DNA of 57,168 nucleotides from Symplocastrum torsivum CPER-KK1 (GTDB lineage Bacteria; Cyanobacteriota; Cyanobacteriia; Cyanobacteriales; Coleofasciculaceae): NCBI GenBank assembly GCA_019358875.1, contig JAHHIF010000051.1, positions 1-57,168 on the forward strand, in the 5' to 3' direction. The notes under the pieces are model-generated. The model was given only the letters and a program-made list of their open reading frames with translations, did not search any database and was not told where the DNA came from. This document shows, piece after piece, positions 15,984 to 25,354 of the stretch. Both the position numbers and the translations under genes were made by a program. The stretch's first letter is position 1, and each line of letters begins with the position of its first letter.

Positions 15984-18170
15984 ATGACTCCCCCCTTTGT
16001 TAAACGTTATCTCATTGCTCTCGATCAACATAAGTTGATTGCAGTTGCGAGTTTTGCCGTCATTGTTGGGGTATCAGGAGTTGTCGCCATTCAGCCACCT
16101 CCCTCGCCCACTTACAAAGCAGAAGGGACTCTCGCGTACAACACGCCAGCCACATCGTTTTCAACAACAGGGGTGCAGATTCAAGAACAAGGGAGACAAC
16201 TGACACCAGAGATTCTTCTCGCCGATAACGTGGTGAATGCGGCGGCAGTGCAGGCACGGGTTAAACCACAAGACATCATCCGGAAGCTGAAGTTGAACTT
16301 GCCAAAAGAAGGCAAGAAAGATGATGCACCTGTAGCACCTGTCATTGAGATCGAATACACCGCTGATAATCAAACCACAGCAAAAACTGTCTTGGACGTG
16401 CTGATGCAGAAGATGGTTGAACAAAGCCGTTTGATCAACTCAGCACGAGTTCGAGCGATTACTGGATCGGTAGAACAACGCTTACCTGAGGCACAAAAAG
16501 CACTGAGAAACGCTGAACAGCAGCTAGAACGCTATGATCGCACGGAAGGACCTGCCCTATTTGCTGCCCAAGATGGCACCTTAGTCAAGGAAATTACCGA
16601 TAGCCAACAACAGCAGCGACAGCTTCAAATCACACTCTCCAGCATTGATGCACAAATCAACAGCCTGGTCAACAAGCTGGGCTTAACTCCTGACCAAGCT
16701 TATACCTCTTCTGCTCTGAGTGCTGACCCAATTATCGCCAACCTCCGAGCGCAGCTTCTGCAAGCAGAGACGCAGCTAGAAATTCTCAGCCGGGATTTGC
16801 GCCCCGAACACCCGCAGATGGTTGCCTTACTTAGACAGAAAGAGGCGTATGAAACCCTGCTACGGGAGCGAGCGGCTGAAGTTTTAGGGGGTAATGGTGT
16901 AGCGGCACCGTTACCCGGTAAAATCCGACAAGATAGTAGCCTCGACCCAGCACGGCAGCAACTCGCCAATGCACTGAGTGGTTTACAAACCCAGCGAGAT
17001 GCACTTCAACAGCAACTGCAAGCTATAAGGAGAACAGAGCAACAACTCCGGGAACAGTATCAGGGGCTACCCAACAAACAGCTAGAGCGGGGACGACTAG
17101 CTCAGCAGGTTCAGCTACAACAGGATTTTTACAACAAGTTGCTGACGGGACTAGCTGATGCTAAGGCTGCTGAGACAGAGGCAGTCAGTAGTCTGAGTGT
17201 TGCCCAGGCTCCACAAGTGAGTATTGAGCAAGAGAAAGTAACAAATCCAGCCGTGACGTTAGGCGCTGGTACCTTTATCGCTCTATTAGTTGCTGGCGGG
17301 TTAATTCTGCTGCTAGCAACCTTGGATAACACGTTCCATACGCCAGAAGAGATACGGCAATCATTAGCGCAACGTGAGGTGCCAGTGTTGGCAGAATTAC
17401 CCCTTGTGATGTTTCTCGATCCAGAGCAGGGTGATACAGCGATTTTGGCGAAGCCTGATTCTCCGTATTTGGAGTTCTATGAGCGGTTCCGTAGTAACCT
17501 GCGGCGTGTGGAAAATAAATCTTTGAGGGTAGTGTTGCTAACCAGTACGGTTGAGCGAGAGGGAAAGTCGGTGAGTGCTTATAATTTAGCGATCGCATCG
17601 GCACAAGCGGGTAAGCGTACTCTATTAGTAGAGGGAGATTTGCGATCGCCTTCCCTCTCAAAAACCCTCAAAGTCGTCTGTGACCCCAACGCCACGATTG
17701 AACCTTTACGCTACTACAGTGCCAAAAGTGACTGTATTCGCTTAGTCCCCGACATTGAGAATCTGTACATTATGCCCAGCCCAGGGCCACAGCGACAAGC
17801 CGCTGCTATCCTTGAATCCAGCGAACTTCAACAGTTTTTAGAAGACGCTCGTGGTCGCTTTGATTTTGTCGTCATCGACACGCCAGCCCTCTCACGCTGC
17901 AATGATGCCTTATTAATTGAACCTCTAACTGATGGCATCGTAATCGTTACTCGACCAGGCTACACCCAGGAAAGCATACTTGCTGAAGCTGTTGAGGAAT
18001 TAACAGAAGCTGAACTCCCCTTGTTGGGAGCCATTATTAACGGTGTAGATAAGCCTGTTTCTCTGACTACTACTAAAGAGATCACAACAGAGTATCAGGA
18101 AACAACCATCATTGAACAAGAAGAACTCGAAAAAGACGATAACATCAAAACTGGAGCAATGCGATTCTGA
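15984..18170 (+). CDS. Polysaccharide copolymerase/tyrosine autokinase (Wzz-BY-kinase, Wzc-like)
   Basis: A 728-aa inner-membrane protein. A Wzz-type chain-length domain lies between a TM helix at about 16-36 and another at about 425-447, with long coiled coils between (160-410, rich in QQQ/ELE). The cytoplasmic BY-kinase follows: Walker A in STVEREGKSVSAYNLA (K528), Walker A' LLVEGDLRSP and Walker B FVVIDTPAL. It drives polymerisation and export of the polysaccharide with the OPX protein upstream. Walker A starts ERE rather than the usual PGE. The C-terminal tail has one tyrosine only (in TTEYQE) instead of a tyrosine cluster, so regulation by multisite autophosphorylation is doubtful. Its stop is 5 bases from the convergent WG-repeat gene. 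Confidence 0.93.
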   Translation: MTPPFVKRYLIALDQHKLIAVASFAVIVGVSGVVAIQPPPSPTYKAEGTLAYNTPATSFSTTGVQIQEQGRQLTPEILLADNVVNAAAVQARVKPQDIIRKLKLNLPKEGKKDDAPVAPVIEIEYTADNQTTAKTVLDVLMQKMVEQSRLINSARVRAITGSVEQRLPEAQKALRNAEQQLERYDRTEGPALFAAQDGTLVKEITDSQQQQRQLQITLSSIDAQINSLVNKLGLTPDQAYTSSALSADPIIANLRAQLLQAETQLEILSRDLRPEHPQMVALLRQKEAYETLLRERAAEVLGGNGVAAPLPGKIRQDSSLDPARQQLANALSGLQTQRDALQQQLQAIRRTEQQLREQYQGLPNKQLERGRLAQQVQLQQDFYNKLLTGLADAKAAETEAVSSLSVAQAPQVSIEQEKVTNPAVTLGAGTFIALLVAGGLILLLATLDNTFHTPEEIRQSLAQREVPVLAELPLVMFLDPEQGDTAILAKPDSPYLEFYERFRSNLRRVENKSLRVVLLTSTVEREGKSVSAYNLAIASAQAGKRTLLVEGDLRSPSLSKTLKVVCDPNATIEPLRYYSAKSDCIRLVPDIENLYIMPSPGPQRQAAAILESSELQQFLEDARGRFDFVVIDTPALSRCNDALLIEPLTDGIVIVTRPGYTQESILAEAVEELTEAELPLLGAIINGVDKPVSLTTTKEITTEYQETTIIEQEELEKDDNIKTGAMRF

Positions 18171-18175
18171 GCAAT

Positions 18176-19255
18176 CTAATTAGTGGGATTCCAAATGTAA
18201 TTTCCCTGAGTGTCGATATAACCGTACCTGTCAGCAATCTGTACTGTGGCTAGCCCATTATCGAAGTTGAAAGCCTGATCAAATTTTGGCTCAACTACAA
18301 TTGAACCGGATTCATCAATGTAACCGTACTTGCCACCAATTACTACTACAGCTAGACCTTCAGAGAAATTTCCCACCTGCTCAAAGTTTGGTGAAATAAC
18401 AGTTGTTCCTTTTGTGTCAATGTATCCCCACTGATTACCAATTTGTACGCCTGCAAAACCGTTGGAGAAATCAAACGCTTTTTCAAACTGTGGCGGAATG
18501 ATAACCTTACCAGAGTTATCGATGTACCCCCATTGTTGACCAATTTGTACGGCGGCTAGCTCCTGTGAAAAAATACCTGCCTGATTAAACTGGGGTGAAA
18601 TAGTCATCTTTCCGGATTGATTGATGTAGCCCCACTTGCCGTTAATCAAGACAGCCGCTAGTCCTATGCCTGTTGGTGTACCCCCGCTTATACTGAAGCG
18701 TAAAGCTTTATCAAATTGTGGCTTGATTACAACTGAGCCAGAAGTATCAATATAACCCCACTTTCCATTAAGCTTGACTGCTGCTAATCCGTTTGAGAAC
18801 TCCGAGGCATCTTCAAATTGTGGCGATATAACTACGTTGCCTTGAGTGTCGATATAGCCACTTTTTCCATCAATCCCTACCTCCGCTCGTCCTTCAGAAA
18901 AGCGATAAGCCCAATCAAACTGTGGCTGGATAATCATCTTTCCTAAGAAATCAATGTAGCCAAATTTATTATTAATTACGACAACAGCTAGCCCTTGAGA
19001 AAAAGAGGACGCGACATCGAACTTTGGCTCAATTACAAGCTTTCCTGTCGAAGCCATATAACCATACAAGCCATTCTGTTGAACTAGAAACAGAGGGTTA
19101 GGTTCTTGCGCTTGCTCTAAGGCAGAATCTGATAGTTGTGAGAGTGGTTCAGGGATTGTTGAAGCTAAGGCTAACGTTTGAGGGAAAGATGCGATCGCAC
19201 TCACCAAAGCAAGACACAGTAAACCAGAAATTGAGCTTTCAGACTTTAGTTTCAT
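18176..19255 (-). CDS. Secreted WG-repeat protein
   Basis: A 359-aa protein with a signal peptide (about 1-31, cleavage near ALAS) followed by eight full and one partial WG (KWG) beta repeats of about 34 residues. The pattern is GYID-G--VI-PQFD-A--FS-GLA-V----KW. Repeat 4 has a 5-7 residue insertion (SISGGTPTGIG). WG repeats build all-beta scaffolds for protein or glycan binding; no enzymatic motif is seen. It is probably periplasmic or surface exposed. It is oriented against the polysaccharide genes, tail to tail with the BY-kinase gene at 5 bases, so the two need not share a function. Confidence 0.92.
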   Translation of the reverse strand: MKLKSESSISGLLCLALVSAIASFPQTLALASTIPEPLSQLSDSALEQAQEPNPLFLVQQNGLYGYMASTGKLVIEPKFDVASSFSQGLAVVVINNKFGYIDFLGKMIIQPQFDWAYRFSEGRAEVGIDGKSGYIDTQGNVVISPQFEDASEFSNGLAAVKLNGKWGYIDTSGSVVIKPQFDKALRFSISGGTPTGIGLAAVLINGKWGYINQSGKMTISPQFNQAGIFSQELAAVQIGQQWGYIDNSGKVIIPPQFEKAFDFSNGFAGVQIGNQWGYIDTKGTTVISPNFEQVGNFSEGLAVVVIGGKYGYIDESGSIVVEPKFDQAFNFDNGLATVQIADRYGYIDTQGNYIWNPTN

Positions 19256-19291
19256 TGAAAGTTTAGTTTAGTCTAAATGATTCGTAAAGCG

Positions 19292-19324
19292 AGATTCTTG
19301 ACTTCTTTGAGAAGTCGGGAATCT
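19292..19324. repeat. Dispersed palindrome, copy 1 (imperfect)
   Basis: A 33-base hairpin AGATTCTTGACTTCTT / GAGAAGTCGGGAATCT with mismatches, in the 72-base gap between two minus-strand genes. A perfect version is at 41550-41582 and a variant at 40301-40329. Here it may serve as the terminator of the glycosyltransferase gene ending at 19328. Confidence 0.65.
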
Positions 19325-19327
19325 GAA

Positions 19328-20287
19328 CTACTTGCTAGAAATCAGCTTCTTACTGTGCTTGGACAAGCGACGAACCGCTTTATTTTTGTAAACATTCAAC
19401 AAGCTCAAATAATCCTCTACTTTTAGCCAAAAATCAGCATTTGCTCCGGTATATCCCCGCTCTCGCTGAATAAACTGCCGCCGACAAAAGCTCATTGGAT
19501 CTGAGTAGGCTTTGGACGTTGACAACATTGGCTTTGGGCCACACCAGTGAATGACAATTGCTTCGTCATCTTGCACGACGGGCCCAGTTTCCTTGACAGG
19601 AAAACGCTTTTTCAGTTCCTCCTGCTCAAAATCTGGAACAATTAGTTGCATATTTGCCTGTCCAAGGCGGATTCTACCTTCATCAGCCGCCCGGAAAAGC
19701 ATGAAATTCAAGAACCCCATCTCACCATACTTAAAGATTCCGGGATTCTTTTCTGTGAAATCTAGAATTTTACTATATTCGTCCAAACTGAAAATGTCTC
19801 TTGTGCCAAAAAAGGTGCCTGTACAAAAATAATCATTTTGATGAGCCTTCCAGTTAAAATCTGGAAAATGTTTTTCTATTTCTGAAACTTCAAAAAAGAA
19901 CTCTGAAACAAATTCGTCCGAATGACCATAGCAAGGACGGTCAATAATGGCATCAAATTGAGTAAAATCTTTATACTTTAGAACATTTCCCCAGACATTT
20001 GTATCAGCGTCTAAAACAAGGAAATGTTTCCAGGGACTTTCCCAAAATGCAATCATCTTAGTTTTTCCCCAGCCAAAACTTCTCTTCCTGAGAAACTCGT
20101 TAGTCACTGTATCGTGATTGAGAACACGAACACCATATTCCTTTTCCAAGGAACTGAGAGAAAAGGTTCCATCAACAATCAAACCAATCGGGACATCACC
20201 TAAAAAGTGCCTGATACTTGCACAGCAGCCTTTTGCAAATAAGTAATCTTGGTAACAACAGGCAATAATGATGCCAAAATCTTCCAT
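19328..20287 (-). CDS. GT-A fold glycosyltransferase-like protein
   Basis: A 319-aa soluble protein starting FGIIIACCYQDYLFAKGC. A DxD-type metal and nucleotide-sugar motif, HFLVLDADTNVWG, lies at about 89-101. Downstream NDYFCTGTFFGTRD and EMGFLNFMLF recall GT8-like or sugar-transferase folds that copy surface glycans, and VIHWCGPKPM near 245 resembles the terminal motif of such enzymes. The acceptor and donor are unknown. It is minus strand, divergent from the plus-strand glycosyltransferase genes, with a 299-base promoter region between. Its place inside a polysaccharide cluster supports the role. Confidence 0.8.
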   Translation of the reverse strand: MEDFGIIIACCYQDYLFAKGCCASIRHFLGDVPIGLIVDGTFSLSSLEKEYGVRVLNHDTVTNEFLRKRSFGWGKTKMIAFWESPWKHFLVLDADTNVWGNVLKYKDFTQFDAIIDRPCYGHSDEFVSEFFFEVSEIEKHFPDFNWKAHQNDYFCTGTFFGTRDIFSLDEYSKILDFTEKNPGIFKYGEMGFLNFMLFRAADEGRIRLGQANMQLIVPDFEQEELKKRFPVKETGPVVQDDEAIVIHWCGPKPMLSTSKAYSDPMSFCRRQFIQRERGYTGANADFWLKVEDYLSLLNVYKNKAVRRLSKHSKKLISSK

Positions 20288-20586
20288 AATTGCTTATCCC
20301 TGTTTTGGACGTGATAATCTAGAGTTTTACAACCTCAGATAGATGTTTTTAAGGCAAATTGCGGTGAAACCCTACCGAACTATGGTTGAAGCTCTTGTTA
20401 TCTTTTGTGTAGCCTCTCGATAGATGTAGCTCTGGTAAGAGCAAAGTGTATCTATCACTTTAGATTGCGGCTACGTTAACTTGAAATACAGCTAACTAGT
20501 TAAACCTTTCTCATCTGTAGTTTAAGAGGCGCTGTATCTGATGAACACTTTAACTTGTTGTGGCGACAGGCAACACTTTTGAGCTA

Positions 20587-21492
20587 ATGAACTACCAGCG
20601 CCTAGCAGTACTATTAACTTGCTATAACCGTAAGCCAAAAACCCTGGCTAGTCTTCAGGCTCTGTTCAACCAGGAACTCAACGCCGAGGTGACGATTGAC
20701 GTTTATCTAGTGGATGACGGCAGTACCGACGGTACAGCAACAGCAGTGAGTCAAGCCTATCCTCAGGTAAAAATTCTCCAGGGAAATGGCAGTCTGTTTT
20801 GGAATGGGGGAATGCGACAAGCGTTTGCAGAAGCCCTCCAGCAAGACTACGACTACTATCTATGGCTCAATGATGACACCATCCTTTACTCAAATGCCTT
20901 AAACACGCTTCTAGAAACATTTCAGGCGTTGGGTGTTCAGGGTGAGCAACGAGCAATTATTGCTGGCTCGACTTGCGATCCCGATACAAAAGCTCTCACC
21001 TACGGTGGTGTAGTGCGTAGGAGTCGCTGGCGACCGATTAAGTTTGACTTGGTAAAACCGGATGAACAAGCTCAACCTTGCGACACTGTTAACGGTAACT
21101 GTGTTTTTATTCCTAGAGCAGTTGCTCAAGTGGTGGGTAACCTAGACCCAGCCTTCACTCACTACGCCGGAGATTACGACTATGGGTTACGTGCTCAAAA
21201 ACACGGATGTACCGTCTGGGTAGCTCCAGGATATGTAGGAACCTGTTCACAAAATTATCAACCTGGTAGTAAGGATAATTCACCCGTGAATCCCGGCGAG
21301 AGTTTCAAGAAGATTAGTCAACCCAAGGGTTTATCGGTTAGAGAGCAAATCCTTCATCCACTGGAGGAATGGAAGATTTTTGCCCAGAGACACGCGGGTT
21401 TTTTGTGGCCGATTTATTGGTTAATTCCCTATCGGCGATTGCTCTGGACTTCACTGCGGCGTAGTCCTCAACAAAATCGAGTAAATGCCTGA
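20587..21492 (+). CDS. Family 2 glycosyltransferase (rhamnosyltransferase-like)
   Basis: A 301-aa GT2 enzyme. The start is taken at the ATG at 20587, giving MNYQRLAVLLTCYNRKPKTL; a GTG nine codons upstream is also open. Motifs: LLTCYNR at the N-terminus, VYLVDDGSTDGT (nucleotide-binding DDGS), LWLNDDT (metal-binding DD), then NGNCVFIPR and HYAGDYDYGLRAQ (catalytic ED-like region). This layout is that of rhamnosyl/galactofuranosyl-type transferases. It is soluble, probably membrane-associated at a basic C-terminus (PYRRLLWTSLRR). First of four plus-strand glycan genes. Confidence 0.9.
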   Translation: MNYQRLAVLLTCYNRKPKTLASLQALFNQELNAEVTIDVYLVDDGSTDGTATAVSQAYPQVKILQGNGSLFWNGGMRQAFAEALQQDYDYYLWLNDDTILYSNALNTLLETFQALGVQGEQRAIIAGSTCDPDTKALTYGGVVRRSRWRPIKFDLVKPDEQAQPCDTVNGNCVFIPRAVAQVVGNLDPAFTHYAGDYDYGLRAQKHGCTVWVAPGYVGTCSQNYQPGSKDNSPVNPGESFKKISQPKGLSVREQILHPLEEWKIFAQRHAGFLWPIYWLIPYRRLLWTSLRRSPQQNRVNA

Positions 21493-21660
21493 ACGCTTGG
21501 TGCGATCGCGTAGTATCCCGCTCTTGGTTATCGCAAAGCAGCCCACTCTTGATTATCGCCGCTTGCAGAGGTGTTGCACTTTAGAAGAGATTTGCGCTTC
21601 CTCTCATATCTCAAGACGAGCAGCTTTTAGGTAGGGTGTTAGTAATACAGGGTAGACCCA

Positions 21661-22815
21661 ATGAACGATATTAATCAGCTGCGTGTTGCTTGGTTAGTTC
21701 CTTCGGTAGAACTGGGAGCTTACTGGCAACCTGTTTTAGAAGAGTTCACTAAGGTATTTCCAAACACCATCTTTTACACAGGTCTAGTTTGGCCTGGATT
21801 TAATCCTGAACTTCCTGGTGCAAATGTCATTAAATTAGTTGGGGAGATGAAATCCCTAGAACTCACTAAGACAGATGGTTATAGCCGTCGCCTCATGGTG
21901 GTTTCTCCCGGTATCGTTAGTTACTTACTCCAATTCAAGCCTGATGTAATCTTTGCTCAGGCTTACTCGCTGTGGACTTTACTGGCATTGCTGTTAAAGC
22001 CGTGGGGAAAGTGGAAATTTATCATCATTTACGATGGTAGTTCCCCAAACTCAGACTTTCGTGATTCAAAACTGCGTTCATTCTTCCGACGCGCCATGTC
22101 TCGCTACGCTGATGCCTTTGTTGCTAATAGCTACGGTGCCAAAGACTATTTGATTGACGGAGTTGGGGCGAAGCCAGAGAATGTCTTTACCAGAACCTAT
22201 CTCGTACCCGATGCAGCAACATTGCAGCAGAGCTTGGAGAATGATGAAATAGCTAAGCTACAGCTCAAACATCCAGTTTTCCTGTATGTTGGACGAATCA
22301 CACCCAGAAAGGGACTCAAATCGCTTTTAGAAGCCTGTTCTCTCCTCCAAACTCAAGGATATGAGGACTACTCATTAGTCGTCATCGGCACAGGAGAGCA
22401 ACGAGAAGAACTGGAGGCGTTTATCAAAGAGCGTCATTTAGAAGCGCGTGTAACATGGGTAGGCTGGGTAGAGTATGGGTATTTGGGTGCTTACTTCCAG
22501 CAAGCTGATGTTTTTGTGTTTCCAACCTTTGAAGATATTTGGGGGATGGTAGCACTTGAGGCAATGGTTTTTGGCAAGCCTGTCTTGTGTTCCAAAGGGG
22601 CAGGAGCCGCAGAAATGATTGTAGAAGGGGAGAATGGTTATATTTTTGACCCCTATGACCCGGAAGGTTTAGCGATCGCAATGCGCCGTTTTCTCGATCA
22701 TCCAGAACTAATTAATTCTATGGGTAAACAGTCTCAGCAATTGATCAGCCAAAAAAATCCCTCATCCGCTGCCCAATCTTTTGTTGAAGTGATTTCTTAT
22801 GTTGTGGGAAAGTAA
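21661..22815 (+). CDS. Family 4 glycosyltransferase
   Basis: A 384-aa GT-B fold retaining glycosyltransferase. The C-terminal half has the GT4 signatures FLYVGRITPRKGLKSLLEAC (about 204-223), LVVIGTGEQREEL, VTWVGWVEYGYL, and the donor-binding FPTFEDIWGMVALEAMVFGK with the two conserved glutamates (EDxxGxxxxE). The N-terminal half contains the acceptor side and a hydrophobic ALLLKPWGKWKFIIIYDGS segment. It probably adds a sugar to a lipid-linked repeat unit of the exopolysaccharide. Followed after 55 bases by the epimerase gene. Confidence 0.92.
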   Translation: MNDINQLRVAWLVPSVELGAYWQPVLEEFTKVFPNTIFYTGLVWPGFNPELPGANVIKLVGEMKSLELTKTDGYSRRLMVVSPGIVSYLLQFKPDVIFAQAYSLWTLLALLLKPWGKWKFIIIYDGSSPNSDFRDSKLRSFFRRAMSRYADAFVANSYGAKDYLIDGVGAKPENVFTRTYLVPDAATLQQSLENDEIAKLQLKHPVFLYVGRITPRKGLKSLLEACSLLQTQGYEDYSLVVIGTGEQREELEAFIKERHLEARVTWVGWVEYGYLGAYFQQADVFVFPTFEDIWGMVALEAMVFGKPVLCSKGAGAAEMIVEGENGYIFDPYDPEGLAIAMRRFLDHPELINSMGKQSQQLISQKNPSSAAQSFVEVISYVVGK

Positions 22816-22870
22816 ATAATTATTCCTACTCGATTAATTAGCTTGTTCTACAAGGTTTCAGGAGTAAAGT

Positions 22871-23947
22871 GTGAGTATCGTTGTTATTACTGGGTCTGCT
22901 GGTTTAATTGGTTCTGAGGCAACCGCGTTCTTTGCCCAACAAGGCTTTGATATAGTCGGAATTGACAATGATATGCGTCGCGTATTTTTTGGCGAAGACG
23001 CTTCGACGACATGGAACCGACAACGTTTAGAAAAAACGATCAAAAACCAATATTCTCATGTAGATGCAGATATCCGCGATACCGAAACCATTAACAAAAT
23101 TTTTAAGCAGTACGGTTCAGATATAGCTTTAGTCATCCATACTGCCGCTCAGCCCTCTCATGATTGGGCAGCACGCGACCCAATTATGGATTTTACGGTT
23201 AATGCAAACGGAACACTGAATCTTCTACAGGCAACTCGCCAATACGCTCCTGAGTCTCCGTTTATCTTTACCTCTACCAACAAGGTATATGGAGATACAC
23301 CGAACCATTTACCGTTAGTAGAACTAGACTCTCGCTGGGAAATCGACCCAAATCATACTTATAAATCAGGTATTCGGGAGGACATGTCAATTGATCAGAC
23401 AACACACAGCTTATTTGGTGTCTCTAAAGTAGCGGCGGATGTACTCGTTCAGGAATACGGTAGATATTTTGGGTTGCGTACAGCTTGCTTTCGAGGTGGG
23501 TGTCTTACAGGACCTAATCATTCAGGAACCCAATTGCACGGTTTTTTAGCTTATTTAATGAAGTGTACCGTTACAGAAACGCCCTACACTGTGTATGGTT
23601 ATAAAGGTAAGCAAGTTCGCGACAATATCCACAGTGCTGACCTAATTCAAGCCTTTTTTGAGTTTTTTAAAGCGCCACGGGTTGCCCAAGTCTATAACAC
23701 AGGTGGTGGTCGCTACAGTAATTGTTCAATGTTAGAGGCAATAGACATCTGTCAGAAGATAGTAGGAAAGGAACTTAAATGGATTTACTCTGAACAAAAC
23801 CGTATTGGAGATCACATCTGGTGGATCAGCGATAATAGTAGGTTCACCGAGCATTATCCGAATTGGAAGTTACAATACAATGTCCCGCAAATTTTGCAGG
23901 AAATTTATGAGTTCAATGAAGAACGATGGACTAAAGAGGTACCTTGA
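22871..23947 (+). CDS. NAD-dependent epimerase/dehydratase (CDP-paratose 2-epimerase-like SDR)
   Basis: A 358-aa extended SDR. The NAD-binding GSAGLIGS lies at residues 8-15 and the following acidic DIVGIDND fits NAD. The segment MRRVFFGEDASTTWN is characteristic of a family related to CDP-paratose 2-epimerase. The catalytic region reads HSLFGVSKVAADVL: the YxxxK tyrosine is Phe, with the Lys kept. I recall this being usual in this branch, so another residue may act. The GTG start is supported by AGGAG eight bases upstream. It likely makes a modified nucleotide-sugar for the neighbouring transferases. Its stop overlaps the next start (TGATG). Confidence 0.85.
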   Translation: MSIVVITGSAGLIGSEATAFFAQQGFDIVGIDNDMRRVFFGEDASTTWNRQRLEKTIKNQYSHVDADIRDTETINKIFKQYGSDIALVIHTAAQPSHDWAARDPIMDFTVNANGTLNLLQATRQYAPESPFIFTSTNKVYGDTPNHLPLVELDSRWEIDPNHTYKSGIREDMSIDQTTHSLFGVSKVAADVLVQEYGRYFGLRTACFRGGCLTGPNHSGTQLHGFLAYLMKCTVTETPYTVYGYKGKQVRDNIHSADLIQAFFEFFKAPRVAQVYNTGGGRYSNCSMLEAIDICQKIVGKELKWIYSEQNRIGDHIWWISDNSRFTEHYPNWKLQYNVPQILQEIYEFNEERWTKEVP

Positions 23948-24810
23948 TGATGATCGACATAGCGAAGCAAGATATTCTTGATGCTAAAGCGAATGCGGTT
24001 GTTTCTATAGATGCAGGCAAACACAATGTGCTAGGCGTTCGAGTAGATGCAGTTGATTATGAGGCGGCTGTGAGCAAAATTATTACAGCGGCTCATCAAC
24101 AAAAGAAACTGTCAGTTTCAGCTCTAGCTGTTCACGGAGTAATGACAGGAGTGCTTGATGAAACTCATCGTTATCGTCTCAATCGGATTGATATAGTTTG
24201 TCCAGATGGGCAGCCTGTACGTTGGGCATTAAACTTGCTCTATAAAGTAGGAATTCCCGATCGCGTTACAGGCCCGTTTTTGATGTTGCACGTTTGTGAG
24301 CGTGCCGCGAAAGAAGGACTACCAATTTATTTGTACGGTAGTCGTCCTGATGTCCTCGAAAGGCTTACTAAGAATCTTTGCGATCGCTTTCCTCAACTCA
24401 TTATTGCAGGTTCTCAGCCTTCCCGATTTCGGCAAGTTTCCGCTCAAGAAAAACAAGAAATTATTAAAGAAATTCGAGATAGCGGTGCCGCGATAACGTT
24501 TGTCGGCTTGGGGTGTCCTCGGCAAGAGGTGTGGGCTTATGAATATGCTGACGAGTTATCCATGCCGACATTGGCAGTTGGTGCTGCCTTCGATTTCCAT
24601 GCCGGTAACTTGTCACTAGCGCCAGTCCTTTTGCAGAAGTTGGGACTCGAATGGTTTTATCGACTGATGCAGGAACCGACACGCCTTTGGAAGCGGTATG
24701 TTTTCTTGAATCCGTTGTATGTCTCGCTCTTTATCTTGCAATTTTTGAAAATAGTCTATTTTGACCCAACTCGCGCCACCCCTCCAGAACAGGAAATGCG
24801 GTTTGGTTGA
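23947..24810 (+). CDS. WecG/TagA/CpsF family glycosyltransferase (GT26)
   Basis: A 287-aa GT26 enzyme. After a 30-residue leader comes GVRVDAVDYEAAVSKIITAA, then CPDGQPVRWALN, RVTGPFLM, the nucleotide-binding region LYGSRPDVLERL, and ITFVGLGCPRQEVWAYE (the PKQE-type motif, here PRQE). The C-terminus has a basic, hydrophobic membrane-binding end (EWFYRLMQEPTRLWKRYVFL). GT26 enzymes add ManNAc(A) or similar sugars to undecaprenyl-linked acceptors early in glycan assembly. The start is placed at the ATG overlapping the previous stop (TGATG), so the two are translationally coupled. Last gene of the plus-strand glycan operon. Confidence 0.92.
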   Translation: MMIDIAKQDILDAKANAVVSIDAGKHNVLGVRVDAVDYEAAVSKIITAAHQQKKLSVSALAVHGVMTGVLDETHRYRLNRIDIVCPDGQPVRWALNLLYKVGIPDRVTGPFLMLHVCERAAKEGLPIYLYGSRPDVLERLTKNLCDRFPQLIIAGSQPSRFRQVSAQEKQEIIKEIRDSGAAITFVGLGCPRQEVWAYEYADELSMPTLAVGAAFDFHAGNLSLAPVLLQKLGLEWFYRLMQEPTRLWKRYVFLNPLYVSLFILQFLKIVYFDPTRATPPEQEMRFG

Positions 24811-25354
24811 ATGCTAAGTGATGTTAAAAAGATTGTTCAAAAGCAGCTAACTAAAGTTAGTGTGTCAAAGGCTTATATACATAACTCGTACAGCGTAACG
24901 AAACTAAGTATAGCAATCAGCAGTTAGCTTTGGGCGGTCAGCTTTGGGTCAAATCGCCTCTAGCTAAGGAACGCTCTTCTCCCGTTAATGCCCTAACATT
25001 CGTGGCTACTGCTAGAATACCATTTCACTTTGAATATGCTACACATCGACCCCCACCCCCCTTGTAAAGCAGGGCTAATTTATTGTCGTTAAAGATTGGG
25101 GAAGATAGGGGAGATGAGGGAGATGAGCGAGATGGGCGAGTAATTTATACTCGCTTCTGAACCACTGGCATCTCACACTAATTGTTAGTAAAACCAAATA
25201 ACTTTAGATAATTTCTCTAGCATTAAATAACTATAAAATCATTTTTATATTTAATACTCTTATAAAGTTTTAGCCCCGCAGATAGATGCGTTGCATTGAA
25301 TATGACCTCAAACTATAAAGCAGTTGATAAAACTATATTTTTGAGGAAATAGTC
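24811..25354. other. 544-base intergenic region with short repeats
   Basis: No gene is supported. The region contains GCAATCAGCAGTTAGC-type 7-mers near 24913, a purine-rich GGGAGATGAG/CGAGATGG tract at 25096-25140, and a strongly AT-rich stretch at 25180-25320 that should hold the promoter of the acidic-protein gene starting at 25355. Confidence 0.5.
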
